A stretch of DNA of 64,000 nucleotides from Christensenella minuta (GTDB taxonomy: Bacteria > Bacillota > Clostridia > Christensenellales > Christensenellaceae), in contig NZ_CP029256.1 of the NCBI RefSeq assembly GCF_003628755.1, forward strand, positions 2,809,585 to 2,873,584, read 5' to 3'. This document shows positions 41,783-51,417 of this stretch, one piece after another. Position 1 is the first letter of the stretch; the number at the start of each line of letters is the position of its first letter. The translations under genes were made by a program, and so were the position numbers. The notes beneath the pieces were generated by a model. The model had not been told where the DNA came from and searched no databases. It saw only the letters and a list, made by a program, of their open reading frames with translations.

Positions 41783-43018
41783 ATGGCATTAATTATGGGG
41801 ATGAACAGTGGTTCATCATTCGATGGAATTGACGTTATTCTTGCGGAAACAGAAATTGCGGAAGACGGTTTTCCGAAGCCGACAAAATTTTTGAAAGGAG
41901 GATCGTATCAATGGCCTAAAGAAGTGGAAGATATGATCGTCCCTGCATTCGACAATAAAGTCGATATGGTAGGGCTTACCCGTCTCACCTATATTGCGGG
42001 AGCACAGATGGCGGAAGCGGTCCGCCAGTTCATGAAGGAAAACGGAATTGATCCGAGGGATATCGAAGTATTGGGAGTGGACGGCCAGACGATCTATCAG
42101 GAGCAGCCCGACCATGTGAAGATCGCAGCGATGACGGATACGCAAAAGGATGACTGGGTGCATCGCTGGCTGGATGGACCGTATCCGTGCGGCTACCAAA
42201 TCGGCGATACATCTGTGATTGCCGGCCTGACCAATATTACCACTGTGACGAATTTTCGGCAGGCCGACCATGTATGGGGCGGCAGCGCAGCACCGTTGAT
42301 GCAGTATTTTGATTTCGTTTTATTCCGTGATAAGGAAGAGCCAACACTTACGCTGAATATTGGTGGGATTGCAAATGTGCATCTTGCATATAAAGACCGC
42401 CGTAAAATGGTCGCATTTGATACTGGTCCCGGGAATCTGATGTCTGACAATGCGGCAAGAAGGCTTCTTGGGCAGCCGTGCGATTATGACGGTGCTGTTG
42501 CGGCCAAGGGAACGGTAAATGAAAAAATGCTGGCGGAATTTATGGAGCATGAATTCTTCAAGCGGCCTGTACCGCGTTCCGGATGGAAATATGATTTTTC
42601 AGAGGAATACAGTAATAAGATGCTGGACAAATATTCAAATCTCTCTACGGAAGATATTATGGCGACGGTCTGTGCCTTTACAGCAGAAGCGATCGTACGC
42701 AATATGAACGATTATATTCCGCAGGATATGCTTGAGCGGGTGAAAGTAATGTATGCATCCGGCGGTGGCGTAAAAAATCCGACCATTATGAAATATATCC
42801 AGGAAAAATTGCCCCGGAACATCCGCCTGACATCTTCCGAGGAGATCGGTATCCCTCCGGAATATAAAGAAGCATGCAAATTTGCGACACTAGCATATTC
42901 GACAATGCATAATATTGCGGATAACATTCCGGCCGCATGCCATGCATCCCAGTATACGATCCTGGGGAAAGTATCGTTTGCGCCATGGAAGGCGAAAAAT
43001 GTTGGGCCTTTGGATTAA
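41783..43018 (+). CDS. AnmK-family anhydrosugar kinase, divergent
   Basis: A 411-residue ATP-dependent sugar kinase of the AnmK (anhydro-N-acetylmuramic acid kinase) family, which also includes fungal levoglucosan kinase; these open a 1,6-anhydro ring while phosphorylating O6. Family motifs: MGMNSGSSFDGIDV, LNIGGIANV, FDTGPGNLMSDN and YASGGGVKNP. Changes from the usual sequence are seen: HGQT reads DGQT, and the DFRxxDxAxGGQGAPL block reads NFRQADHVWGGSAAPL. It is 40 residues longer than typical AnmK. GGAGGAAGAA precedes the ATG. It heads a sugar-uptake operon without MurQ, so the substrate is probably another sugar. Confidence 0.82.
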   Translation: MALIMGMNSGSSFDGIDVILAETEIAEDGFPKPTKFLKGGSYQWPKEVEDMIVPAFDNKVDMVGLTRLTYIAGAQMAEAVRQFMKENGIDPRDIEVLGVDGQTIYQEQPDHVKIAAMTDTQKDDWVHRWLDGPYPCGYQIGDTSVIAGLTNITTVTNFRQADHVWGGSAAPLMQYFDFVLFRDKEEPTLTLNIGGIANVHLAYKDRRKMVAFDTGPGNLMSDNAARRLLGQPCDYDGAVAAKGTVNEKMLAEFMEHEFFKRPVPRSGWKYDFSEEYSNKMLDKYSNLSTEDIMATVCAFTAEAIVRNMNDYIPQDMLERVKVMYASGGGVKNPTIMKYIQEKLPRNIRLTSSEEIGIPPEYKEACKFATLAYSTMHNIADNIPAACHASQYTILGKVSFAPWKAKNVGPLD

Positions 43019-43056
43019 AATGTCCTAAAAATAATCAAAAGTGTGAGGTAAAAAAC

Positions 43057-44115
43057 ATGAAAAAGTCTATTGTTGTAACTCTGGTATGTTTAATGGTCAT
43101 TTCGGCAATGCTATTCGTAGCTTGCGGCGCACCTGCGGCGGAAGTCTCCGCACCTGCGGAATCAACAGCAGCAGAAACGCCTGCATCATCTGAAGAACCC
43201 GCTTCCGAGGAACCGGCAGAGAGTGCGGGGGCGGCTTCGGCAGAAGGCGTAAAGATCGGCTTTTCTTTCGGACAGAGCGTTCATCCGTTTTTCGTAGCCA
43301 TGCAGCAAGGGGCGGAAGCAGCGGCGAAAGAAGCGGGAGTACAACTGGTCGTTACCACCGCTGATTATGAAGTCGAGACACAGGTTTCAGACGTGGAAAA
43401 TCTGATGCAGCAAGGTGTAAAAGCAATTATGGTAAACCCGATCGACTCTGCGGCACTTAGCAATGTATGCAATGAAGCGTTGGGAAAGGGGATCGGAATT
43501 TTCCCGGTCGATATCAATGTGGACAACTGTGAGGTAACGGCATTTGTTTCTTCTGACAATAAAGAAATCGGAAAAATGGAAGCGGAATATATTATAGAAC
43601 AGTTGGGCGGCGAAGGCACGGTTGCATGGCTGGGAAATCCGAGCATTACATCTCTGCGCGACCGGCAGGAAGGCTTTTTTGAAGTGATGGACGCGCAGGA
43701 GGGAATCAAAGTTGTCGCGACGAACGAAACGGCGGCAATTGAGCGGACCAAAGCGCTCGAAGCGGCAGAGACTATCCTACAGGCGAATCCTGATTTGGAC
43801 TGCATAGCGGGTTCAAACGAATCTTCCGCCCTGGGTGCGCTTTCGGCGGCACAGGCTGCCGGCAAAACCGATGTTCTGATTACGGGAGTTGACGCAACAG
43901 AAGACAATCTCAATGCGATCAAATCTGGCACGCCATTCTCGATGGCAGTTGCCCAGGATCCCTACCAGATGGGCTACCAGGCAGTACAGAATGCACTCAA
44001 ATGGATCAATGGAGAAGAAGTGGAAGAGTTCATTTCCGTACCGATCGGCTTGATTACGATTGATAATGTGGATGAATATATCGAACGTGAGGCGCAGTAC
44101 GCTGCCGCTGAATAA
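43057..44115 (+). CDS. Ribose-type sugar-binding lipoprotein (ABC importer)
   Basis: A 352-residue substrate-binding protein of the RbsB type. Lipoprotein signal peptide with the cysteine in LFVACGAP (Cys24), then an acidic Ser/Pro/Glu linker (to about residue 65), then the two-lobed binding fold starting VKIGFSFGQSVHPFFVAMQQGAE. The start at 43057 follows GTGAGG; the frame upstream belongs to the end of the kinase gene in another phase. It delivers an unknown sugar to the ATPase and permease encoded downstream. A hairpin lies between it and the ATPase gene, probably protecting the abundant binding-protein mRNA. Confidence 0.93.
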   Translation: MKKSIVVTLVCLMVISAMLFVACGAPAAEVSAPAESTAAETPASSEEPASEEPAESAGAASAEGVKIGFSFGQSVHPFFVAMQQGAEAAAKEAGVQLVVTTADYEVETQVSDVENLMQQGVKAIMVNPIDSAALSNVCNEALGKGIGIFPVDINVDNCEVTAFVSSDNKEIGKMEAEYIIEQLGGEGTVAWLGNPSITSLRDRQEGFFEVMDAQEGIKVVATNETAAIERTKALEAAETILQANPDLDCIAGSNESSALGALSAAQAAGKTDVLITGVDATEDNLNAIKSGTPFSMAVAQDPYQMGYQAVQNALKWINGEEVEEFISVPIGLITIDNVDEYIEREAQYAAAE

Positions 44116-44134
44116 AAATCGGAAGTAGAGTTGA

Positions 44135-44160
44135 CGTGGGGAGCTTTCCGGTTCCCCACG
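44135..44160 (+). other. mRNA hairpin between binding-protein and ATPase genes
   Basis: CGTGGGGA / TCCCCACG with a 10-base loop, without a T-run. Likely a stabilising or processing structure at the 3' end of the binding-protein message. Confidence 0.55.
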
Positions 44161-44210
44161 CTTTGCTCAAAAAAGGTTAAGAGTATTATCATTTGGAGAG
44201 GTGTGGTAAC

Positions 44211-45725
44211 GTGCCCAGAAAAATTTTGAATATGAAAAGCATCACCAAATCCTTTGCCGGCGTTACAGTGCTTGACAATATACAATTCGACCTAATGGAG
44301 GGCGAAGTACACGCGCTGATGGGTGAAAACGGAGCAGGGAAATCTACTCTGATGAAGATATTGACGGGCGTATATACAAAAGACAGCGGAATCGTAGAAA
44401 AACTGGACCAGGGTGGAAACATGGTGCAAATGGAACATATTACGCCAAAGGAAGCACAGGAGAAGGGAATCAGTATCGTGTTCCAAGAGTTCAACCTTCT
44501 TAACAATATGAGTATTGCCGAGAACGTTTTTATCGGCAGGGAACCCAAAACAAAAGCGGGCACGATGGACTGGAAAAAACTGTATGCAGATACCCGGGAT
44601 ATATTGAAGCGCGTCAAAGTAGACAAAGAACCGCGAGTCCTGGTCTCGGAACTGAGCGTAGCGGAAAAACAACTGGTTGAAATTGCAAAATGCCTGTCCT
44701 ATCAGGCGGATATTATCGTATTGGATGAACCAACTTCCAGTCTGACAGACCGCGAAGTAGATATCCTATTTGATTTAATTACCGAACTGAAATCAAAGGG
44801 AACGAGTATCATTTATATTTCCCATCGAATGGAGGAAATTTTTAAAATAACAGATCGGATCACGGTATTTCGGGACGGAAAATTTGTCGATACATTCAAA
44901 ACGGCTGACACTACCAATGAAGAATTGGTGCAATGCATGATTGGCAGGAAACTAAATTTAGAAAAGAACACTCAGGCAAAGGATTACAAGGATAAGGACG
45001 TTGCACTTGAAGTTAAAAATGTGAATGTAAATGTTACGCTGAAATCAAAGCCTTTTGATTTTAGACTCCATAAAGGAGAAATATTAGGCTTTTTTGGCCT
45101 TGTGGGCGCAGGCAGGACTGAGATGGCGCGTATTATCTTTGGGATCGATAAAGCGGATAAGGCGGAAGTGTATAAAAACGGCCGGAAGATTATCCTTAAG
45201 TCGCCAATCGATGCGATCAACAATGGAATTGCGCTGATTCCGGAGGACAGGAAAGAATTGGGATTGGTTTTATCCTTGTCCGTGCAAAACAATTTGGTAT
45301 TATCGTGCCTGAAAAATTTAAGCCCGATCAGGGCGCGAAAGGCGGAAGAGAAGGAAATCGCCCTGAAATATATCAAGGACCTTTCAGTAGCTTTGAGCAG
45401 CGAAGAACAGGCAGTGGAGGAACTTTCCGGAGGAAACCAGCAAAAGGTTGTTTTGGGGAAATGGCTGGCGATGAAACCGGATATCCTGATTATGGATGAA
45501 CCGACACGCGGAATTGACGTAGGAGCAAAGGCAGAGATCTATTCGATCATGCGGCAACTTGCAGAAAATGGAACAAGTATTTTGATGATTTCATCAGAAA
45601 TGCCGGAAATTTTACATATCAGTGATCGTGTGATCGTACTTTATGAAGGACAGAAAACACTGGATGCACCTGTTACGGGTCTCAACCAGGAAAAGCTGAT
45701 GCATGCAGCGATTGGAGGAATTTAA
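44211..45725 (+). CDS. Ribose-type ABC importer, duplicated ATP-binding protein
   Basis: A 504-residue RbsA-type ATPase with two nucleotide-binding domains. First domain: Walker A GENGAGKST, signature LSVAEKQLVEIAK, Walker B IIVLDEPTSSL. Second domain: degenerate Walker A GLVGAGRTE, signature LSGGNQQKV, Walker B ILIMDEPTRGIDVG, as usual for carbohydrate family 2 importers. The start is the GTG at 44211 after GGAGAGG; an ATG at 44232 is an alternative. It powers uptake with the permease that follows one base later. Confidence 0.94.
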   Translation: MPRKILNMKSITKSFAGVTVLDNIQFDLMEGEVHALMGENGAGKSTLMKILTGVYTKDSGIVEKLDQGGNMVQMEHITPKEAQEKGISIVFQEFNLLNNMSIAENVFIGREPKTKAGTMDWKKLYADTRDILKRVKVDKEPRVLVSELSVAEKQLVEIAKCLSYQADIIVLDEPTSSLTDREVDILFDLITELKSKGTSIIYISHRMEEIFKITDRITVFRDGKFVDTFKTADTTNEELVQCMIGRKLNLEKNTQAKDYKDKDVALEVKNVNVNVTLKSKPFDFRLHKGEILGFFGLVGAGRTEMARIIFGIDKADKAEVYKNGRKIILKSPIDAINNGIALIPEDRKELGLVLSLSVQNNLVLSCLKNLSPIRARKAEEKEIALKYIKDLSVALSSEEQAVEELSGGNQQKVVLGKWLAMKPDILIMDEPTRGIDVGAKAEIYSIMRQLAENGTSILMISSEMPEILHISDRVIVLYEGQKTLDAPVTGLNQEKLMHAAIGGI

Positions 45726-45726
45726 T

Positions 45727-46701
45727 ATGTCGAATAATGAAGCAATAATCGCTTCTAAAGCGAAGCGTGGAAGAAAGGCTGCAAACTTGCGGCAATATGC
45801 GCTTATTTTTATTATGATTGGCCTGTTTGTGGTCTTTACCTGTTTGACAAACGCATTTTTTACGCCGGATAATCTGCTCAACATGTTTCGGCAGGTGTCG
45901 ATGATATGCATCGTTGGGGTCGGAATGACCATGATTATTATCCTAGGAGATATTGACCTGTCTCCGGGATCAGTAATGGCATTTGTCGGCGTAATGGGTG
46001 CAACAGTATATAAAATGACTCAAAGTCCCTTTCTGACATTGGTATTTTCGCTCGCGATCGGCGCGGGAGTTGGTTTTGTAAATGGATTTATCACCGCGAA
46101 AGGCCGAATCCCAGCGTTTATTACAACATTGGCGACGATGCAGATTTTCCGCGGAATATCTTTTATTTATACGGGGGGCAACCCGGTGTCGGTATTTGAT
46201 GAAGGATTTACACAATTTGGAACGGGATATGTGGGAGCGATCCCGCTGCCGGTTGTATTGATGGCTGCGGTTGTTGTCGTTGGCATTTTTATTACACAAT
46301 ACACACGGTTCGGACGGCATATTTATGCAGTCGGCGGAAACTCTAAAGCAAGTCAATGGTCTGGTATCAGCGTAGATAGAATAAAAATTGGCGTGTTTAC
46401 CCTGAGCGGTCTTTTTACCGGACTGGCAGGTCTTGTGATGGCAGCACGTCTCGGATCGGGGCAGCCTTCGGCAGCGGATGGATTTGAAATGGATGTTATC
46501 GCCGCCGTTATCCTGGGCGGAGCCTCTTTGGCTGGCGGCAGGGGGACGATTTTTGGAACGGTAATTGGTGTAATTATTATTGGCGTTCTGGCGAATGGGC
46601 TGACGCTTCTGGATGTTTCCTCCTATTGGCAGCAAGTGGTAAAGGGACTGATTATTGTTGTTGCTGTACTTATTGATACGAAAAGCAGGAAGAAGGCATA
46701 A
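45727..46701 (+). CDS. Ribose-type ABC importer, permease
   Basis: A 324-residue RbsC-type membrane subunit with about eight to ten helices. The signature GDIDLSPGSVMAFVGVMGA and NGFITAKGRIPAFITTLATMQIFRG mark the family. The start at 45727 (MSNNEAII) follows GGAGG that overlaps the end of the ATPase gene. It forms a homodimeric channel with the ATPase and binding protein. A GC-rich inverted repeat (46704-46721) without T-run lies behind it. Confidence 0.94.
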   Translation: MSNNEAIIASKAKRGRKAANLRQYALIFIMIGLFVVFTCLTNAFFTPDNLLNMFRQVSMICIVGVGMTMIIILGDIDLSPGSVMAFVGVMGATVYKMTQSPFLTLVFSLAIGAGVGFVNGFITAKGRIPAFITTLATMQIFRGISFIYTGGNPVSVFDEGFTQFGTGYVGAIPLPVVLMAAVVVVGIFITQYTRFGRHIYAVGGNSKASQWSGISVDRIKIGVFTLSGLFTGLAGLVMAARLGSGQPSAADGFEMDVIAAVILGGASLAGGRGTIFGTVIGVIIIGVLANGLTLLDVSSYWQQVVKGLIIVVAVLIDTKSRKKA

Positions 46702-46744
46702 GCGGGGGGCATCATGCCCCCGTAGGGCTTTTATGAGGTGACAT

Positions 46745-47725
46745 ATGCTATATCCATTTAAGTTTAATCATATTTATATCAATAAAATATGGGGGAGCCG
46801 GGATTTTTCATTATTCCGCAATGATCTTCCCGAGGGAAAAATTGGGGAAACATGGGATATTGCCTGCCATGAAGAAGGCACAAGCGTTGTAACGAATGGG
46901 CAATACGCAGGGAAAACATTGCAGGAAATGATCTACACGTTCGGTCATGACCTGCTTGGAAGCAGAATAGCTCCGGAGAATTTCCCTTTCATGATCCGTT
47001 TGGTCAATCCGCGGGAAAAGCTGTCTATCCAGGTACATCCCAATGATGAATACGCGCGCAGCAAAGGTATGGCGGCAGGGAAAACAGAAGCATGGTATGT
47101 TATGGAGACCTTTGAAGAACCCTTTTTATATTTGGGCACGAAGGCTTGTACGGAAGAAGAATTCCGCAAGAGCATCAAAACAGGGAAAACGGAAAGGTAT
47201 ATGAAGCGGTATGAAGCAAAAAAAGGAGATGTATACCTTATTCCTAGCGGCTTGGTGCATGCAATGGGAAGCGACTTGATTATGGTAGAGATCGGGCAAA
47301 ACTCCAATACGACCTACCGTATATTTGACTATGGGCGCGGAAGACAAGTGGATGTAGAAGACGCATTGAATGTGGCTGATCTCAATATGCGCGGGAGGCG
47401 CTCCCCGGGCATCTCCGTTAATTACGGCGGATACAGGAGGACGATCTATTTTCTCCATGAAGCATTTGCCTGGGAATGCTATGAAATCAGCTCCCATATG
47501 AAGAGCTGTACGGATAAAGGGCGCTTCCATGCCTATACCTGTGTTGAAGGCTGCGGGATGCTGAAATACGGAAATAAGTGCGAATATATCCAATGCGGAG
47601 AAAGCGTGCTTATGCCAGCTTGTCTGGAAGAGTATGAGGTGCTGGGCAATTTGAAGCTGCTCAAATCGTACGTGCCGGATAAGATTACCGCAAAACAGGA
47701 ATTGTGCAGAATGATAGGAATATGA
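46745..47725 (+). CDS. Mannose-6-phosphate isomerase-like enzyme (type I)
   Basis: A 326-residue cupin-fold aldose/ketose phosphate isomerase of the ManA type. Zinc ligands are in IQVHPND (Gln96, His98), Glu115 in KTEAWYV and the His of SGLVHAMG; the catalytic Arg lies in TYRIFDYGR. The length is that of short Firmicutes ManA proteins. In this operon it would convert the aldose-6-phosphate made by the kinase to a ketose-6-phosphate, not necessarily mannose. GAGGTGACAT precedes the ATG; its stop overlaps the MFS gene (ATGA). Confidence 0.9.
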   Translation: MLYPFKFNHIYINKIWGSRDFSLFRNDLPEGKIGETWDIACHEEGTSVVTNGQYAGKTLQEMIYTFGHDLLGSRIAPENFPFMIRLVNPREKLSIQVHPNDEYARSKGMAAGKTEAWYVMETFEEPFLYLGTKACTEEEFRKSIKTGKTERYMKRYEAKKGDVYLIPSGLVHAMGSDLIMVEIGQNSNTTYRIFDYGRGRQVDVEDALNVADLNMRGRRSPGISVNYGGYRRTIYFLHEAFAWECYEISSHMKSCTDKGRFHAYTCVEGCGMLKYGNKCEYIQCGESVLMPACLEEYEVLGNLKLLKSYVPDKITAKQELCRMIGI

Positions 47726-48984
47726 AAAAACCAGATTACAGATATACGGTACGGGCATGCTATATGGGATATATCGTGCTGGCAATCGTGATAAATTTGA
47801 CACCGATCCTGTTTGTTCCGCTGCAAAGCCTGTATGGAATTACCTATGCTCAGCTTGGCATATTGATTTCGGTAAATTTTATTGTACAGGTAACGTCTGA
47901 CCTTGCGTTTGGCAGACCGGCCGATGCGTTGGGTGCGCGCCCGTTCGTAATATTGGCACAAGTGCTGACTGTAGCGGGTCTGGTGGTATTTGTGTTTGCG
48001 GCAGACTTGTTTGCAGATGTATTTACGGGTCTGCTGGTTGGCACGATTCTTTTTTCAATAGGGGGCGGGCTACTGGAATTGCTAATCAATCCTATTGTGA
48101 ACGCAATCCCGACCAAAGAGAAAATTTCAGCAATAAATGTACTGCATTCCTTTTATTCCTGGGGGCAGATCGTGGTCATTATTGTTACTACGGTACTGAT
48201 TTATACCTGGGGAGCGGCAAGCTGGAGGCAGATTGCATTGTTATGGCTGGCAATTCCGGCAATTAACATATTTTTATTTTCCAAAGCGCCTATTGCTCCT
48301 TTTGTAAAGGAAGGGAAACAGAAGATGCCGCTTAAAAAGGTAGCGAAGAACAAATACTTCCTGCTTGTGGTGTCATGTATTATTATGGCCGCAGCTTCTG
48401 AGCATGTAATGGGCGAATGGAGCTCGACATTTATGGAAAAGGCTGCGGGATTTCCAAAAATTGTCGGCGATACGGCAGGCGTATGCATGTTTGCGCTTAT
48501 GATGGGAGTGGGAAGAATCATCTATGCCAAATTGGGCGGGAAAAATTTGCTGAATGCTCTTGCTGCAGGCGCGGGCTTAGCTTTGGCGGCATATTTATTA
48601 ATTGCATTTACGAACAATGGAGTACTAGCTTTGGCGGCATGCGCATTGTGTGGATTTGCGGTAAGCACCATGTGGCCGGGCTGTATCGTACTTGCTGCGG
48701 ACCGTTTCCCACGGGCGGGAGCTTCAATGTTTTCTCTGCTTGCGGCAAGCGGCGACGCAGGCGCTGCATTTGCTCCGTGGCTTGCAGGTATGGTTGCGCA
48801 GGGGGTATCCGCAGTAAGCGGGGATCAGGCGGGCCTTCGGATGGCAATGCTTATAACGGCTGTGTTTCCGCTGACCATGCTGGCGGTCATATCGGTAATC
48901 AAAAAAGAACATAAAAAATCTGGAACACAAGAAAAGGAGTATAAAGGTGAAGACGGGAATCTCAGCATCGATGATGTGCGCTGA
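47722..48984 (+). CDS. Major facilitator superfamily transporter
   Basis: A 420-residue MFS carrier with twelve predicted helices; the loop between helices 2 and 3 reads FGRPADALGARP, a form of the MFS signature. It resembles sugar MFS proteins (fucose/glucose-type). The start overlaps the isomerase stop and the 3' end overlaps the epimerase gene by 38 bases, so the three are translated together. It offers a second way for the sugar across the membrane, or export of a by-product. Confidence 0.88.
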   Translation: MKKPDYRYTVRACYMGYIVLAIVINLTPILFVPLQSLYGITYAQLGILISVNFIVQVTSDLAFGRPADALGARPFVILAQVLTVAGLVVFVFAADLFADVFTGLLVGTILFSIGGGLLELLINPIVNAIPTKEKISAINVLHSFYSWGQIVVIIVTTVLIYTWGAASWRQIALLWLAIPAINIFLFSKAPIAPFVKEGKQKMPLKKVAKNKYFLLVVSCIIMAAASEHVMGEWSSTFMEKAAGFPKIVGDTAGVCMFALMMGVGRIIYAKLGGKNLLNALAAGAGLALAAYLLIAFTNNGVLALAACALCGFAVSTMWPGCIVLAADRFPRAGASMFSLLAASGDAGAAFAPWLAGMVAQGVSAVSGDQAGLRMAMLITAVFPLTMLAVISVIKKEHKKSGTQEKEYKGEDGNLSIDDVR

Positions 48985-49612
48985 TCTTATAGATATGAAA
49001 AAAGACATACGCGCAATGGAAAACGCGGGAATCGAGTACCTGCATTTTGATATTATGGACGGAAGCTTTGTGCCCAATTATGCACTGGGGGTATGCATGA
49101 TTGAACAGGTTAGAAGAGAGACAAATTTACCGTTAGATATTCATTTAATGGTAGAACGTCCGGAGCTGAAAACAGGATACTTTCCTTTTCGTGAGGGAGA
49201 TACAGTATCGGTGCATGCAGAAGGCACAGTTCACCTGCAAAGACTGCTGCAATCTCTTAGAAGGGAAGGGATACATCCGGGTGTTGCAATGAATCCGGCT
49301 ACTCCTGTTGAAGTGTTGGAATATGTGCTGGATGTGGCGGATTTTGTGTTGGTAATGACGGTGAATCCGGGATTCGCAGGACAGGTAATCGTAGAAGAGA
49401 CGCTGAGAAAAATTGAGAATGTACGCAGCTATCTGGATGAACGGGGTTACCGAGATACGGTGATTCAGGTTGATGGGAATGTAAGCTTTGAAAATGCAAG
49501 AAAAATGAAAGCTGCCGGTGCGGGGAATTTTGTAGCGGGGAGCGCGGGATTGTTCCGGACGGATATGACAATCCCGGAGGCTGCTAAAAAGCTGCGTGAA
49601 GCCATCCGGTAG
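48947..49612 (+). CDS. Ribulose-phosphate 3-epimerase family protein (AlsE-like)
   Basis: A 221-residue TIM-barrel epimerase. Family motifs: HFDIMDGSFVPNYALG, DIHLMVERPE, GVAMNPATP, VMTVNPGFAGQ and QVDGNVS. The family holds ribulose-5-phosphate epimerase (Rpe) and allulose-6-phosphate epimerase (AlsE). Departures from Rpe (VSVHAEGT, VDGNV) and the operon setting favour a hexulose-6-phosphate. GTG start 7 bases after AAGGAG, inside the MFS gene. Last gene of the operon; its product could be fructose-6-phosphate. Confidence 0.85.
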   Translation: MKTGISASMMCADLIDMKKDIRAMENAGIEYLHFDIMDGSFVPNYALGVCMIEQVRRETNLPLDIHLMVERPELKTGYFPFREGDTVSVHAEGTVHLQRLLQSLRREGIHPGVAMNPATPVEVLEYVLDVADFVLVMTVNPGFAGQVIVEETLRKIENVRSYLDERGYRDTVIQVDGNVSFENARKMKAAGAGNFVAGSAGLFRTDMTIPEAAKKLREAIR

Positions 49613-49654
49613 AAACTATATTGAGCAGTTTTTTGATTTTTTAAGAGAATTATA

Positions 49655-49684
49655 AAAGAAACAGATATTCCTATACGGATATCC
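49655..49684 (-). terminator. Possible terminator behind the crotonase gene
   Basis: On the minus strand a GGATATC / GATATTCC hairpin is followed by TGTTTCTTTT. An imperfect GC-rich hairpin (about 49700-49746) lies closer to the gene. Neither is strong. Confidence 0.35.
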
Positions 49685-49758
49685 AAAAATGATTCAAGGG
49701 CAGGCAGTCTGAACCGCGGAATCCCTTGTTCTGATCGTCTGCCCCATACAAAATTTTG

Positions 49759-50538
49759 TCAACGGTTTTGAAAGTTGGCCTTTGTTTTATTCAAGAAAGC
49801 AGTCATACCGGTGATGCGGTCTTCTGTAGCGAAGGTTGTCGCATAGGCTTCGCTATCAAAGACAATGGAAGGACGTAGGCCAAGGTTGGCGCCTTCGTTG
49901 ATTACGCGTTTGGCCATGCGCACGGCGATGGGGCCCTGTTTTGCAATCTTATCAGCAATTTCCTGTGCGCGCCCGGTCAAATCCCCGGACCCTGTTACTT
50001 CCTGCACAATACCGAGCTCGTACGCCCTTTGCGCAGGAATATGTTCCCCTGTATAAATGTAATATTTCGCATAGCCGTTATTTATGAGCCGGGGTAGCCG
50101 TTGCGTACCCCCGCCGCCGGGAAAGATGCCCAGAGCTACTTCGGGCAAACCAATTTTTGCGTCTTGTGCAATAATGCGGATATCACAGGCCAGAGCAAGC
50201 TCGAGTCCGCCCCCCAACGCATAACCATTGATGGCGCAAATCACGGGCACAGGTAGGTTTTCCAGATTGTTGATCTGCTGTTGTACGTACAAGTTAAACT
50301 CGCGCCCTTCTGCAGCTGTGAAATCTCGCATAGCAGCGATATCTGCGCCCGCGATAAACGCTTTGCCCGCCCCCGTTACGATTATGGCGCGGATGCCCTC
50401 ATCCCGGCGTAAATCGTCAGTGATGCGCGCTAGATCATCAAGCATTTCACGGTTTATTGCGTTGAGCACTTTGGGCCGATTGAATGTGATGTACGCGAAG
50501 GCATCTCTTTTTTCATAAATGATAGTATTAAGTTTCAT
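49759..50538 (-). CDS. crt: Enoyl-CoA hydratase (crotonase)
   Basis: A 259-residue crotonase-fold hydratase: crotonyl-CoA + water to (S)-3-hydroxybutyryl-CoA. The oxyanion-hole segment GAGKAFIAGADIAAM and INGYALGGGLELALACD are intact, and the two catalytic Glu lie in the following helix region (LPEVALGIFPGGGGTQRLPR). It is the last gene of the six-gene CoA operon, 12 bases behind hbd. In the oxidative direction it feeds the product of the 4-hydroxybutyryl-CoA dehydratase to hbd. Confidence 0.94.
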   Translation of the reverse strand: MKLNTIIYEKRDAFAYITFNRPKVLNAINREMLDDLARITDDLRRDEGIRAIIVTGAGKAFIAGADIAAMRDFTAAEGREFNLYVQQQINNLENLPVPVICAINGYALGGGLELALACDIRIIAQDAKIGLPEVALGIFPGGGGTQRLPRLINNGYAKYYIYTGEHIPAQRAYELGIVQEVTGSGDLTGRAQEIADKIAKQGPIAVRMAKRVINEGANLGLRPSIVFDSEAYATTFATEDRITGMTAFLNKTKANFQNR

Positions 50539-50550
50539 GCGGTATACTCC

Positions 50551-51402
50551 TCATTCGTAATCGTAAAAGCCTTTGCCTGTTTTGCGGCCCAGCAAACCGG
50601 CGTCTATCATCTGTTTTAGCAGTGGGCAGGGGCGGTATTTCTGGTCGCCCGTATCATAATGCAGCACCTCCATAACGGCGTAAATGATATCAATGCCAAT
50701 CATATCTATCAGTTTTAATGGACCCATCGGATGGTTCAGGCCGTTTTGCATGGCAAGGTCAATGGCCTCCGGCGAAGCGACTCCTTCCTGCACCAAATAT
50801 GCAGCTTCGTTCAGCATCGGGTCAAACAGACGATTGACAATAAACCCAGGGCTGTCTTTGCAGACCACGGCGATCTTGCCCATCGATTCCCCCAGCGCCT
50901 GGGCGGTGGCAACCGTTTTTTCAGACGTGCGCAGGCCCCTGACAATCTCTACTAATTTCATAGCGGGTACGGGGTTAAAGAAGTGCATTCCCACTACGCG
51001 TTCGGGTGTATCTGTAAAAGAGCCGATTTTGGTGATAGAGATGGAAGAGGTATTGCTGGCTAGGATTGCGTCCTTGCGCATGACTGCGGCAAGTCCGGCG
51101 AATACCTTCTTTTTAATTTCCGTTTCCTCGGAAACGGCCTCAATGGCCACTTCACAATCCGCTGCTTCCTCCAGCTGGGCAACCGGTGTAATGAAGGAGA
51201 GCGTGGCCGTGACAGCTTCCGGTGTGATGCGCCCTTTTTGCGCTTGGCGCTGTAATCCTGTTTGTATTTTTTCCTTGGCCTTCGATGCGATATCCAGCGT
51301 GATATCATAAAGCTTTACCTGATATCCGCTGGCGGCCGCAACCTGCGCGATCCCGGAGCCCATCTGCCCGGCGCCTGTTACAAAGATTCGTTGAATATGC
51401 AT
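50551..51402 (-). CDS. hbd: 3-hydroxybutyryl-CoA dehydrogenase
   Basis: A 283-residue NAD(P)-dependent dehydrogenase interconverting (S)-3-hydroxybutyryl-CoA and acetoacetyl-CoA. The dinucleotide fold begins [25 protein letters not shown] and [15 protein letters not shown] with the catalytic His, and the C-terminal dimer domain [16 protein letters not shown] are typical. AAAGGAGATT precedes the start. It lies between thiolase and crotonase, as in clostridial butyrate genes, but no butyryl-CoA dehydrogenase or Etf genes follow. Confidence 0.96.
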   Translation of the reverse strand: MHIQRIFVTGAGQMGSGIAQVAAASGYQVKLYDITLDIASKAKEKIQTGLQRQAQKGRITPEAVTATLSFITPVAQLEEAADCEVAIEAVSEETEIKKKVFAGLAAVMRKDAILASNTSSISITKIGSFTDTPERVVGMHFFNPVPAMKLVEIVRGLRTSEKTVATAQALGESMGKIAVVCKDSPGFIVNRLFDPMLNEAAYLVQEGVASPEAIDLAMQNGLNHPMGPLKLIDMIGIDIIYAVMEVLHYDTGDQKYRPCPLLKQMIDAGLLGRKTGKGFYDYE

Positions 51403-51417
51403 AATTTTAAATCTCCT

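Noticed and set aside
41629-41832. 67-codon frame starting at the GTG of the inverted repeat
   Set aside because: Runs into the kinase gene in another frame, no ribosome site; the repeat explains the sequence better.
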